NCBI GenBank assembly: GCA_012513395.1
Contig: JAAZCH010000019.1
Coordinates: forward strand, 1 to 21,886
Origin: Tissierellia bacterium
Lineage (GTDB): Bacteria > Bacillota_A > Clostridia > Tissierellales > Peptoniphilaceae
DNA length: 21,886 nucleotides
Reading direction: 5' to 3'
A program made the position numbers and the translations under genes. Position 1 is the stretch's first letter, and every line of letters starts with the position of its first letter. Of this stretch, positions 7,639 through 15,319 are shown in pieces. The notes beneath the pieces are model-generated. The model was given only the letters and a program-made list of their open reading frames with translations. It was not told where the DNA came from and did not search any database.

Positions 7639-8241
7639 TTAATTATTGTGTTCTTTTATTAGCACTGTGTTTATTATTACATCTTCTTTTGGTCTATCTG
7701 ATGCACCAGTTTCTACATTAGCTATCTCTTCAACTACATCAATTCCTTCGAAAACTTGGCCAAACACCGTATGCTTACCATCTAACCAATATGCACCGCC
7801 CATTGATTCATAAGCATTTATAACATCTTCAGAAAATCCACCTTCATCTCCTAAATTCTTCATCTGATTTATGACATTTGGTTCAATTTTTCCACCTTGG
7901 ACGATAAAAAATTGGCTGCCATTTGTGTCTGGTCCTGCGTTGGCCATGGACAATGCTCCATAAATATGTCTGAATTCTGGAGTGACTTCATTTTTAAAAG
8001 GTGTTCCCCAAATGCTTTTACCACCTCGTCCAGTGCCGTCAGGGTCTCCTCCTTGGATCATAAAGTTTTTAATAATTCTGTGAAATATTACGCCATCGTA
8101 GTATCCGTTTTCGCTATGAGTGATAAAATTCTCCACTGCTTTTGGCGCTACATCTGGAAACAATCTCACTTTTATATCACCGTGATTCGTGGAAATTATT
8201 GCAATTCTTTCGCCTTTGTGAGGCATTTCTAATTGTCTCAT
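7639..8241 (-). CDS. Cytosolic cyclophilin-type peptidyl-prolyl isomerase
   Basis: 200 residues without a signal peptide, catalysing cis-trans isomerisation of X-Pro bonds. The cyclophilin core is clear: VIFHRIIKNFMIQGGDP holds the catalytic arginine, GALSMANAGPDTNGSQFFI the core strands, and HTVFGQVFEGIDVVEEI the last part. A loop of about 35 residues between SQFFI and the HTVFG strand (IEPNVINQMKNLGDEG onward) is longer than in minimal bacterial PpiB. The ATG overlaps the stop of the MATE gene (ATGA), and GGAGG lies five bases upstream, so it is the last gene of the TPR-map-MATE operon. I see no strong terminator after it. Confidence 0.93.
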   Translation of the reverse strand: MRQLEMPHKGERIAIISTNHGDIKVRLFPDVAPKAVENFITHSENGYYDGVIFHRIIKNFMIQGGDPDGTGRGGKSIWGTPFKNEVTPEFRHIYGALSMANAGPDTNGSQFFIVQGGKIEPNVINQMKNLGDEGGFSEDVINAYESMGGAYWLDGKHTVFGQVFEGIDVVEEIANVETGASDRPKEDVIINTVLIKEHNN

Positions 8242-9593
8242 TCTGTCCTCCTATAACTTAAATTTCTAAATCCTTCTGTATTTCTTTTTATATATTGATA
8301 GGCTAAGATAGCCGATATCCCTTTTATTGCCATGGAAATGCTAATAGCAATCCAAATACCTAGCACACCTAACTTCGGCATTAATAATAAGGCAATTGGA
8401 ATTCTTAAAAGGTTTCCAAATAATCCATTTACAGCTGGAAATTTGGTTAATCCTACTCCATTTAAAGCTCCATTAGTACCGATTTCCACAGTCATAAGTA
8501 TTTCTGATATACCCATAATAGCCAGAAGCCTACCACCTTCTGCCATGGCAGCTGGATCTCCTGGTATAAACAATGAAGTAAGCTTTCCTCCAAATAGTAT
8601 GAGAATTATCATGGCTATTCCGCCGATGCCTGCAAAAATTTTCATACTTTCTTTGTAGCCATCTTCTAGTCTTTGATAATTTTCTGCTCCTAGATTCTGC
8701 CCCATAAAAGATGCTACTGCGATTGAAAATCCATCTGCGGTCATCCATCCAATAGACTCTATCTGTATTCCTATTGCAAATACCGCTATGGGCATAGAAC
8801 CATATCTAGAAATAAATGAGTTTAAAACTACTGCTATTAATGCCATAGCTGTACTTTGTACAGATGCAGGCCACCCTATTTTCAAAATATTTGTAAGCCT
8901 TACGCGACTAAATTTTGTAAAAGGATTTACTTGAGACATGATCATGTTGGATCTCTTCATAGCTATAATATAAGTTATTAAAACTGCTGTTTGTGCCAAT
9001 ACAGTTGCCAACGCAGATCCTTTTATTCCCAATTTAAAAACAAATATTAAAATAGGATTGAGAACAAAGTTTGTAATTAGACCAATCAAACTCACTTTGA
9101 ATGGCGTCACGCTATTTCCAATACTGTTATAACTGACAGCAATCATAGGATTTAAAAACACTATAAACATCCCAATAATTTGAATCGTCATGTAGTCTTT
9201 CGCATAAGTTCTTACAATATCAGTTAAGGTAAATAAATTTAAAAAATGATCCATCATTAAAAGTGCAAAGACAGTGTATATCAATGAGATAATCATATTT
9301 AATTTTATTCCGCTTTCAATGTACTGAACTGTATCGTTATAATTTCTTTTGCCATAACTTTGGGCTACCCAAGTAGCAGTTCCCACTCGTCCAATAAGTG
9401 CAAGGGAGTTTCCAATATATCCTACAAGACTTGCAGTTCCCACTGCCGCCATAGCATCTTCAGAGTATCTTCCTAGCCAAAACATAGCCACTAAGTTATA
9501 AGTTATCTGAACAAAAGATATTCCCATCAATGGAACACTCATCTTTACTAAAGCTTTTTTAATATTTCCATCTAATAAGTTTACTTCTCTCAT
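8238..9593 (-). CDS. MATE family multidrug/metabolite efflux transporter
   Basis: 451 residues with about twelve membrane helices in two similar halves. The start MREVNLLDGNIKKALVKMSVPLM followed by MFWLGRYSEDAMAAVG is typical of the MatE domain, and the second half repeats the pattern from about residue 235 (ILKIGWPASVQSTAMALIAVV). MATE proteins export cationic drugs or metabolites using Na+ or H+ gradients; the substrate cannot be read here. The gene starts 14 bases after map and overlaps the cyclophilin start by four bases. Linkage to map and the cyclophilin indicates one transcript but not an obvious common pathway. Confidence 0.93.
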   Translation of the reverse strand: MREVNLLDGNIKKALVKMSVPLMGISFVQITYNLVAMFWLGRYSEDAMAAVGTASLVGYIGNSLALIGRVGTATWVAQSYGKRNYNDTVQYIESGIKLNMIISLIYTVFALLMMDHFLNLFTLTDIVRTYAKDYMTIQIIGMFIVFLNPMIAVSYNSIGNSVTPFKVSLIGLITNFVLNPILIFVFKLGIKGSALATVLAQTAVLITYIIAMKRSNMIMSQVNPFTKFSRVRLTNILKIGWPASVQSTAMALIAVVLNSFISRYGSMPIAVFAIGIQIESIGWMTADGFSIAVASFMGQNLGAENYQRLEDGYKESMKIFAGIGGIAMIILILFGGKLTSLFIPGDPAAMAEGGRLLAIMGISEILMTVEIGTNGALNGVGLTKFPAVNGLFGNLLRIPIALLLMPKLGVLGIWIAISISMAIKGISAILAYQYIKRNTEGFRNLSYRRTE

Positions 9594-9607
9594 ATACCAC
9601 CTATCTC

Positions 9608-10357
9608 CTAATCTTGTTCAGTTAAGATAATGACACCGTCCTTCGTCAAAGCCAGGGTGTGTTCGTATTGGGCACTCATACCGCCGTCGATAGTCCTAGC
9701 CGTCCATCCATTATCATCTATCATTACATTATATTTTCCAGTATTTATCATAGGCTCTATTGTAAATACCATGCCTTCCATAAGTCTTAAACCTCTACCA
9801 GGTTTTCCGTAGTGAAGGACTTGGGGATCTTCATGCATATCCTTTCCTATTCCATGGCCTATAAAATCTCTGACAACTGAATATCCTAGAGGCTCTACGT
9901 AGGATTGGATGGCGTGGCCTATATCTCCCAGTCGATTTCCTACTTTTACTGCATCGATTCCTCTATATAGCGCCTCTTTAGTTACATCTAGAAGATTTTG
10001 TTTTTCTTCGCTGATTTTACCGACTCCATAACTCCAAGCACTGTCAGCCAAATATCCATCTAGATTTACTACCATATCGATTGTGACAATATCACCTTCA
10101 TTTAAAACTTCTTCTCTAGGATAACCGTGACAAATTTCGTCATTGATTGAGGCGCATATGGAATATGGAAAGCCTTGGTAACCTTTTTGTTCAGGATAAG
10201 CTCCTCTTTCAATTAAAAATTCTTCTACAAATTTATCTAACTCCATGGTAGTTACTCCAGGTACTACTCTGGTTCTAAGTTGTCTGTGAACTTCAGCTAA
10301 TAATTTTCCTGCTTCATGCATTTTTTCTATTTGCTCATCTGTCTTTAATATTATCAT
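9608..10357 (-). CDS. map: Type I methionine aminopeptidase
   Basis: 249 residues, the size of the minimal bacterial enzyme. It removes the initiator methionine co-translationally. All dimetal ligands are visible: Asp in VTIDMVV, Asp in GYLADSAW, His in FIGHGIGKDMHEDP, Glu in FTIEPMI and Glu in AQYEHT. The substrate-side His is in ICHGYP. There is no N-terminal zinc/SEC-C extension. The ATG overlaps the TPR-gene stop by one base (TAATG), with GGAGG four bases upstream. The usual Firmicute map sits between adk and infA in the ribosomal operon. This gene is in a different setting, so it may be a second copy; that is not testable within the window. Confidence 0.95.
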   Translation of the reverse strand: MIILKTDEQIEKMHEAGKLLAEVHRQLRTRVVPGVTTMELDKFVEEFLIERGAYPEQKGYQGFPYSICASINDEICHGYPREEVLNEGDIVTIDMVVNLDGYLADSAWSYGVGKISEEKQNLLDVTKEALYRGIDAVKVGNRLGDIGHAIQSYVEPLGYSVVRDFIGHGIGKDMHEDPQVLHYGKPGRGLRLMEGMVFTIEPMINTGKYNVMIDDNGWTARTIDGGMSAQYEHTLALTKDGVIILTEQD

Positions 10358-11253
10358 TATTCCTCCACTATAATATCCATCAAATCCGGATCTTCACTGG
10401 CCCACTCCAATACAATTGGATCAATCTTTTTTGCTCTATTGAAATCTTCAATGGCAAAATCAATATCACCCTTTTTCCTATGGACACATGCCCGGTTGTA
10501 ATACAATATGTGATCTTCTATTTTATTAATACCTTCAGTTAAAATATTTTCTGCTTCATCTAATTTATCATTTTCTATATAAAGAGCGCTCATATTTAAG
10601 TATGGATTTCGCTCGTTAGAAAGTTTTGCTGACTTCTTATATTCAATAATCGCCTTCTCAAATTTTCCCATCTCTTTGTAAACGACTCCCAGATTAAAAT
10701 GGGAAAGATAATAGTTCTCGTTGATTTTGATAGAATGAAGTAAGTATTTTTTTGCTTCATCAAGCTGTCCTAGAGTCTCATAAGTCGCTCCTAAGTCGTT
10801 CATAGCAATAAAATCTTCGGGATTTAATGAGATTACCTTTTCTAAATATTCCTTAGCTTTTAAAAAATCTCCCTTGTCTCCGTAGATTACAGACGCATAG
10901 TAATAAGCTTCTGTATATTTATCGTCTATTTCAATAGCTTTTTCATAAGCTTCCAAGGTTTTGTCCAAGTCGCCACCTATCAATTCATTTGTATAAGCTA
11001 TGCCATACCATGCACCACTATTTCTATCATCGAGTTTTAAAATTTCATTATATATCATGAATGCATTTTTGTAATCTTCTATTTCACTGTACAAATCCCC
11101 AATAGAAAACATCACATTTATTTTTTCTTCACCTTCAAGAAAAAATAATGCCTCTTCATATTTTTTTAAAGCAATTAGATATTCTTTATTTTCTTTGCTA
11201 TCATATGCTTCCATCAATATTTCTGCAACTCCATTACTAAAGTCGTCATTCAT
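10357..11253 (-). CDS. Tetratricopeptide repeat protein
   Basis: 298 residues, almost entirely TPR helical hairpins. About seven to eight 34-residue units are visible, for example around AWYGIAYTNELIGGDLDKTL, AYYYASVIYGDKGDFLKAKE, AMNDLGATYETLGQLDEAKK and SHFNLGVVYKEMGKFEKAI. There is no signal peptide or membrane segment, so it is probably a cytosolic protein-protein adaptor; the partner is unknown. I chose the ATG at 11253 because AAAGGTG lies five bases upstream. An in-frame ATG at 11271 lacks such a site and lies almost at the predicted transcription start. It is the first gene of the TPR-map-MATE-cyclophilin operon and overlaps map by one base. Confidence 0.85.
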   Translation of the reverse strand: MNDDFSNGVAEILMEAYDSKENKEYLIALKKYEEALFFLEGEEKINVMFSIGDLYSEIEDYKNAFMIYNEILKLDDRNSGAWYGIAYTNELIGGDLDKTLEAYEKAIEIDDKYTEAYYYASVIYGDKGDFLKAKEYLEKVISLNPEDFIAMNDLGATYETLGQLDEAKKYLLHSIKINENYYLSHFNLGVVYKEMGKFEKAIIEYKKSAKLSNERNPYLNMSALYIENDKLDEAENILTEGINKIEDHILYYNRACVHRKKGDIDFAIEDFNRAKKIDPIVLEWASEDPDLMDIIVEE

Positions 11254-11279
11254 ACTATCACCTTTATTCATAATATCAT

Positions 11280-11308
11280 ATATTAAGACGCTTATCTACT
11301 GAGTTAAA
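11280..11308 (-). promoter_or_regulatory. Probable sigma-A promoter of the TPR-map-MATE-PPIase operon
   Basis: On the minus strand TTTAAC (11303-11308), 17 bases, TAATAT (11280-11285). The expected start is near 11273, about 20 bases before the chosen ATG. Confidence 0.5.
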
Positions 11309-11330
11309 TTTTTATGTGAAATCAATATAC

Positions 11331-11359
11331 TTGGAAATATGTATCATATTTGATAAAAT
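11331..11359 (+). promoter_or_regulatory. Sigma-A promoter of the HerA-like ATPase gene
   Basis: TTGGAA (11331-11336), 17 bases, TAAAAT (11354-11359). It lies downstream of an in-frame ATG at 11316 and therefore supports the GTG start at 11391. Confidence 0.6.
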
Positions 11360-11390
11360 ACAATTAATAAATGAGAGTGAGGTATCGGAT

Positions 11391-12839
11391 GTGAAAATTA
11401 CTTTTGCAAAGGATAAAAATAATAATGAGATTAGTCTTCTCACAGAAAAATTAAATCAACATGGGTTGATTTGTGGAGCAACAGGAACTGGAAAAACAGT
11501 TACCTTAAAAGTTTTAACAGAAATGTTTTCAGATTTAGGAATTCCAGTAATTCTTTCTGACGTCAAAGGTGATTTGACAAATTTGATAAATCCAGGAAAA
11601 ATAGATGGACTGGAAAATAGATTAAAAGAATTAGAAATAGAAAATCATGACTTTTCAGGATTCCCAGTGGAGCTATGGGACGTCTATGGAGAACATGGAA
11701 TTCCATTAAGAGTTTGCATAAGCGAAATGGGACCCATACTTCTTTCACAAATTTTGGAATTAAATGACACTCAACAAGGTGTTTTAAACATTGCCTTTAG
11801 GATTGCAGACTCAGAGGGATTACTACTGTTGGATTTAAAAGATTTAAAATCCATTTTAAGATTTATCTCAGATAATCGTGTGGAAATTTCAAAAGAGTAC
11901 GGAAATGTTTCTACCCAAAGCATTTCAGCTATCCAAAGAAAAGTTTTGCTTTTGGAGGATTTAGGCGGAGATTTCTTCTTTAACGAACCCTCATTAGAGA
12001 TCAGAGATTTAATTCGTGAAGATTCAAGTCGTAAAGGCATAATTAATATAATCAATAGCAAGAGATTAATAGGAAATCCTACGATTTATGCTATGTTTTT
12101 ATTATGGCTATTATCCGAGTTGTATGAAGAACTTCCAGAAGTGGGAAATCCAGAATTTCCAAAATTGATATTTTTCTTCGACGAAGCGCATTTGCTATTT
12201 AATAATGCATCCAAGTCACTTCTAAATAAAATTTTACAAATAGTTAGGCTAATTAGATCCAAAGGAGTAGGAATCTTTTTCGTAACCCAAAATCCTACGG
12301 ACATCCCAGATGATGTATCTAGTCAATTGGCTACGAAAATCGTCCACCAGCTCAGAGCTTTTTCTCCTAGGGAACAACGCTCAATAAGAGAAATTTCCCA
12401 AGGAATGAGACAAAACCCAGCCTTTAATCTCGAAGAAGAAATCCAAGGTCTGCGCACAGGTGAAGCTATAATAACCACACTAGATGAAAGTGGCTCACCG
12501 ACTGTCGTAGAAAAAGGACTTATCTATCCACCAAAATCTTCATTTGAAGTATTAAGTGATTCGGAAGAAAAAAGTATTATCAGAAATTCTAAAATGCATA
12601 CTAAATACGACGAAATCGTCGATAGAGAATCAGCATACGAAATTCTCCAAGCTAAAATGGAAGAAGAAGTTCAGCTAGTAGAAATTCAAAGAGTAGAATT
12701 CGAAAAGGTAAAAACTAAACCAGAGAAAAAAGGCGATAGCGTAATAACCAAAATGTTCAACTCCGCACTATATTCCTTTACCAGACAAGTAGGAAGAGAA
12801 ATCGCAAGAGGAGTGTTTGGAACGTTGAAGAAAAAATAA
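11391..12839 (+). CDS. HerA-like ATPase, DUF853/YjgR family
   Basis: 482 residues. Walker A is GATGTGKT at about residues 29-36, followed by VILSDVKGDL, a conserved DUF853 element. Walker B is KLIFFFDEAHLLF near 258, then sensor-like GIFFVTQNPTDIPDD and an arginine-finger-like QLRAFSPREQR. This is the HerA/FtsK-like P-loop ATPase class, probably hexameric and possibly DNA-translocating. The cellular role of DUF853 proteins is not established. The C-terminal 80 residues are charged and end with a basic patch (SFTRQVGREIARGVFGTLKKK-type). The GTG start is chosen because GAGG lies eight bases upstream and the promoter lies between it and the earlier ATG. It is one of two plus-strand genes, monocistronic, with no NurA nuclease or Mre11 beside it. 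Confidence 0.9.
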   Translation: MKITFAKDKNNNEISLLTEKLNQHGLICGATGTGKTVTLKVLTEMFSDLGIPVILSDVKGDLTNLINPGKIDGLENRLKELEIENHDFSGFPVELWDVYGEHGIPLRVCISEMGPILLSQILELNDTQQGVLNIAFRIADSEGLLLLDLKDLKSILRFISDNRVEISKEYGNVSTQSISAIQRKVLLLEDLGGDFFFNEPSLEIRDLIREDSSRKGIINIINSKRLIGNPTIYAMFLLWLLSELYEELPEVGNPEFPKLIFFFDEAHLLFNNASKSLLNKILQIVRLIRSKGVGIFFVTQNPTDIPDDVSSQLATKIVHQLRAFSPREQRSIREISQGMRQNPAFNLEEEIQGLRTGEAIITTLDESGSPTVVEKGLIYPPKSSFEVLSDSEEKSIIRNSKMHTKYDEIVDRESAYEILQAKMEEEVQLVEIQRVEFEKVKTKPEKKGDSVITKMFNSALYSFTRQVGREIARGVFGTLKKK

Positions 12840-12856
12840 ATATTATAAATTATTAC

Positions 12857-12940
12857 ATAGTAATTTATAATTAATAGATGCCTACGGCAAAGTTTAACAG
12901 ATTCATTCTGTTATGCATAGCCGTAGGCATCTACTAATTT
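12857..12940. repeat. Palindromic intergenic repeat, copy 2 (well-paired)
   Basis: A perfect 14-base inverted repeat (TAGATGCCTACGGC, arms 12875-12888 and 12920-12933) encloses six-base internal loops and an inner seven-base stem (TAACAGA 12895-12901, TCTGTTA 12907-12913) with a five-base loop. It is related to the copy at 5388-5475. It sits between the convergent herA-like and degV genes, and could act as a bidirectional transcription end, though no long T-run follows. No ORF or transposase is inside. Confidence 0.75.
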
Positions 12941-12957
12941 CTACCTTATAATACTAA

Positions 12958-13854
12958 TTACATTCTTATATACGCTTTTTCTTTTGGGTCTGCGCTGAAA
13001 AATATGGTTATAGCTTCTGGACCTGTATGGGCTCCTATTACGCAACCCAATTTCGATATAATTACATTTTCTGCTTCGACTCCCATTTCTTCTATGAAAT
13101 AGCGCTTCGTCTTAAGGGCTACTTCTTCCCAGTCTCCGTGGCAGATTACTACCGTTTGATTTGGATTGAATTTTCCGTCTTTGGAAATCTTGTTTGCCCA
13201 TACTGATACTTTTTTCAAAAATGCCATGAATCCTCGTACCTTATCTATGGATTCTATTTTCCCACGTTCTCTATCTACATATAAAATTGGCATGATATTT
13301 AATAAGCCACCAATAATTTGGGACGTCTTAGAAAGTCTTCCACCTCTATAAAGATATTCCAAATCTCCAACGGTGAATAGGTGAATTTGGTTTTCGACAA
13401 TCTCTTCTAGAGATTTGACTATTTCTTCAACTGATTTGCCATCTTCATTTAGCATAGCAGCTCTTATGGTAACCATTCCCTGTCCCATGGTTGCACTTTT
13501 AGAATCGATTATAAATAATTTCCCCTCTGGATATTTGTTTAATAGTTCAACTTTTACAGACAATGCCGTTTCATATGTTCCGGAAATTCCTGATGAAAGG
13601 GGTAGATAAATTATCTCTTTATCTTCTTTTAATAATTCTTCAAATTTCTCTAGCATATATGTTCTAGTTACTTGGGAAGTCCTATAGACTAAACCCTTTC
13701 TCATATTAGAATACATCTCATCACTAGTAATATTTTTTCCTATAAAATGTTCCTTTTCATTTGCAATAATAGCAATTGGTAAAATTTCAATATTATATTT
13801 TTTCACTGTCTCCAGTGGCAAGTCCGCTCCATCATCTGTGATTATTTTTATCAT
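12958..13854 (-). CDS. DegV family fatty-acid-binding protein (FakB-like)
   Basis: 298 residues, normal for the family. DegV/FakB proteins bind a fatty acid and present it to the kinase FakA for phosphorylation, feeding phospholipid synthesis; the partner kinase is not in this window. Visible motifs are IITDDGADLP at the N-terminus, YRTSQVTRTYM with the lipid-head Thr/Ser, IYLPLSSGISGTYETA, DSKSATMGQGM, LEYLYRGGRLSK, and GCVIGAHTGPEA with the C-terminal histidine. GGAGG lies six bases before the ATG. A TATAAT (13893-13898 on the minus strand) is a likely -10 but has only a weak TTTAAT -35. It is monocistronic, followed by the palindromic repeat. Confidence 0.94.
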   Translation of the reverse strand: MIKIITDDGADLPLETVKKYNIEILPIAIIANEKEHFIGKNITSDEMYSNMRKGLVYRTSQVTRTYMLEKFEELLKEDKEIIYLPLSSGISGTYETALSVKVELLNKYPEGKLFIIDSKSATMGQGMVTIRAAMLNEDGKSVEEIVKSLEEIVENQIHLFTVGDLEYLYRGGRLSKTSQIIGGLLNIMPILYVDRERGKIESIDKVRGFMAFLKKVSVWANKISKDGKFNPNQTVVICHGDWEEVALKTKRYFIEEMGVEAENVIISKLGCVIGAHTGPEAITIFFSADPKEKAYIRM

Positions 13855-13892
13855 TATTGACCTCCATCAAATTAGTTACAAGGTTATATTTC

Positions 13893-13898
13893 ATTATA
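13893..13898 (-). promoter_or_regulatory. Possible -10 element of degV
   Basis: TATAAT on the minus strand about 40 bases before the degV ATG. The -35 (TTTAAT at 17 bases) is poor, so the call rests on the -10 alone. Confidence 0.35.
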
Positions 13899-13946
13899 CA
13901 CAAATTTTTATAAAAATTAAAATGTTCTTAAAGCATTATCATTTTC

Positions 13947-14576
13947 TTAATAGAAGTAAACCATACCTCCACCTAGTTTCATTGATGAAAATAATCTATC
14001 AAAATCCACTACGTATCTTCCGCCCCAAGATGATAAGATGACCTTGGTCTCTCCAGCTTCTACGTATATCCTAGTAATAACCATCCAATGCCATCGAAAC
14101 AAAAAATTCCTTCTTAGGTCTAAATTAAAAATGACAACGGGCAAATCTCTATTTAATGCATTTCTAATGAAGGAATAGCTAGACGAATAGGTAAAATTTC
14201 TATCTGAAAATCCTAATTTTCTATACGATAGATCCACGCCATTTGATATACCATATCGAATAATAGTTTTGATAAAGTGATTTATATTAATTAGTCCCAA
14301 GGGACTAGGTTTTATTAAGTCATAAATTTTTTCTTGAAATTTAGTAAAATTTTCTTTGGATAAATTTTCTTCATCATAAAGATTGGCATATCTATCATCC
14401 TTTGTGGAAAGATATGCCAATACATTAGCTCCTGCAACTGGACCACAACCATTTATAACTCTTCTTTTATTTTTATACCACTGTTGATTGCCTCCATAAT
14501 AAATGGAGTTCTTATCTCTTATTTTTACAAATGATCCAGTTTTTTCATAAGATAGATAATAGTCCTTTTTATTCAT
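13947..14576 (-). CDS. C39-like papain-fold cysteine peptidase protein
   Basis: 209 residues. The catalytic-site pattern of peptidase C39-like proteins is visible: Cys in INGCGPVAGANVLAYLS (about residue 44), His in RWHWMVITRIYV (about 164), and a following SSWGGRYVVDF strand that may supply the third residue. There is no transporter, no GG-leader peptide gene nearby, and no clear signal peptide, so it may act inside the cell or be exported in an unknown way. The substrate is unknown. The ATG overlaps the DUF924 stop by one base (TAATG) and has only a weak GGAAG upstream, so translation is probably coupled. The family call is moderate; the order of catalytic residues is the main support. Confidence 0.7.
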   Translation of the reverse strand: MNKKDYYLSYEKTGSFVKIRDKNSIYYGGNQQWYKNKRRVINGCGPVAGANVLAYLSTKDDRYANLYDEENLSKENFTKFQEKIYDLIKPSPLGLININHFIKTIIRYGISNGVDLSYRKLGFSDRNFTYSSSYSFIRNALNRDLPVVIFNLDLRRNFLFRWHWMVITRIYVEAGETKVILSSWGGRYVVDFDRLFSSMKLGGGMVYFY

Positions 14577-15133
14577 TAGCTAAAATAACTTCCGTCACTT
14601 TTTTCTTCTAGCCATTTAACTTCTTCTTCTGTAGATGTTCTTCCTAGATCTTCATTTTGATATGGATATCTTCCAAATCTATCTAAGATTTCTCGATGTT
14701 TATCTTCAAAATACAAGGTGCCTTCATCATCTAGTTCTAAATAATATTTATAAGCCCAGTCGTGTAGATCTGTAGATTCTGAATGCATAAAGGGAAGTAA
14801 TACAAACTTCTTTTCTTCTTTATTTAAGGTGTCGTATTCAGGATGATTAACTATCTCTTGGGAAAGTGCTATGGCCATCTTATCTTGGGTATACGTTCTG
14901 ATGTCTTTTCTGAATAAGTTTCTGGAAAATTGATCCAATACTATAATTTCAGCAAGTCTTCCTCTTATAGTTTTTCTCCAGTCTACTAGAAGTCCTTCCT
15001 TACCAGCTTCCCACGTTGTTAGGAATTCTTTTCGAATTAAATTATCAAATTCTTCATTTTCCGCAAATTGCAAAGGGATATGTTTTTCGTCAAACCAAAA
15101 ATCCAATACATCTTCATAATTTTTTATATTCAT
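14576..15133 (-). CDS. DUF924 family protein
   Basis: 185 residues. The family hallmarks are visible in order: VLDFWF at the N-terminus, RLAEIIVLDQFSRNLFR (about 58-74), LPFMHSES (about 109-116), and FEDKHREILDRFGRYPYQN followed by LGRTSTEEEVKWL near the C-terminus. DUF924 (COG3803) is an all-helical, TPR-like family without an established function. The ATG at 15133 is preceded by AAGGAG six bases upstream. The in-frame ATG at 15148 overlaps that site and is less likely. The start is one base from the stop of the small upstream gene, and the end overlaps the C39-like gene, so all three are probably translated from one message. Confidence 0.88.
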   Translation of the reverse strand: MNIKNYEDVLDFWFDEKHIPLQFAENEEFDNLIRKEFLTTWEAGKEGLLVDWRKTIRGRLAEIIVLDQFSRNLFRKDIRTYTQDKMAIALSQEIVNHPEYDTLNKEEKKFVLLPFMHSESTDLHDWAYKYYLELDDEGTLYFEDKHREILDRFGRYPYQNEDLGRTSTEEEVKWLEEKSDGSYFS

Positions 15134-15134
15134 A

Positions 15135-15257
15135 TTAATCTCCTTCATTACTTTCTCTTTCTGTTATCATCAAAATTGCAATAGCTACTGATACTGCTAC
15201 TCCAAAATTTTTTGTGGATAGTAAAATTATTGTTCCTAAAATAATTGCTATTAACAT
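15135..15257 (-). CDS. Small membrane protein, 40 residues
   Basis: Forty residues: MLIAIILGTIILLSTKNFGV, then AVSVAIAILMITE and an acidic end. This gives two short hydrophobic stretches or one kinked membrane segment. It is not a family I recognise. GGTGAG lies about four bases before the ATG. The frame extends upstream to an ATG at 15323, but that extension would cross the fni terminator and has no ribosome-binding site, so I reject it. The stop lies inside the ribosome-binding region of the DUF924 gene and one base before its ATG, the main reason to think it is translated. It could be spurious. Confidence 0.5.
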   Translation of the reverse strand: MLIAIILGTIILLSTKNFGVAVSVAIAILMITERESNEGD

Positions 15258-15282
15258 AATTCTCACCAATTTAAATATACCC

Positions 15283-15314
15283 AAAAAAATAAAAATCCCC
15301 CGAATTCGGAGGAT
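15283..15314 (-). terminator. Intrinsic terminator after fni
   Basis: Eight-base-pair stem (arms 15295-15302 and 15307-15314, ATCCTCCG/CGGGGGAT on the minus strand, one G-U pair) with an AATT loop. It is followed on the minus strand by TTTTTATTTTTTT. It directly follows the fni stop. Confidence 0.88.
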
Positions 15315-15319
15315 ATTAA

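Noticed and set aside
13838..14041. Plus-strand 67-codon frame between degV and the C39-like gene
   Set aside because: It overlaps the end of a convincing minus-strand gene, has no good start site, and its composition is that of AT-rich antisense DNA.
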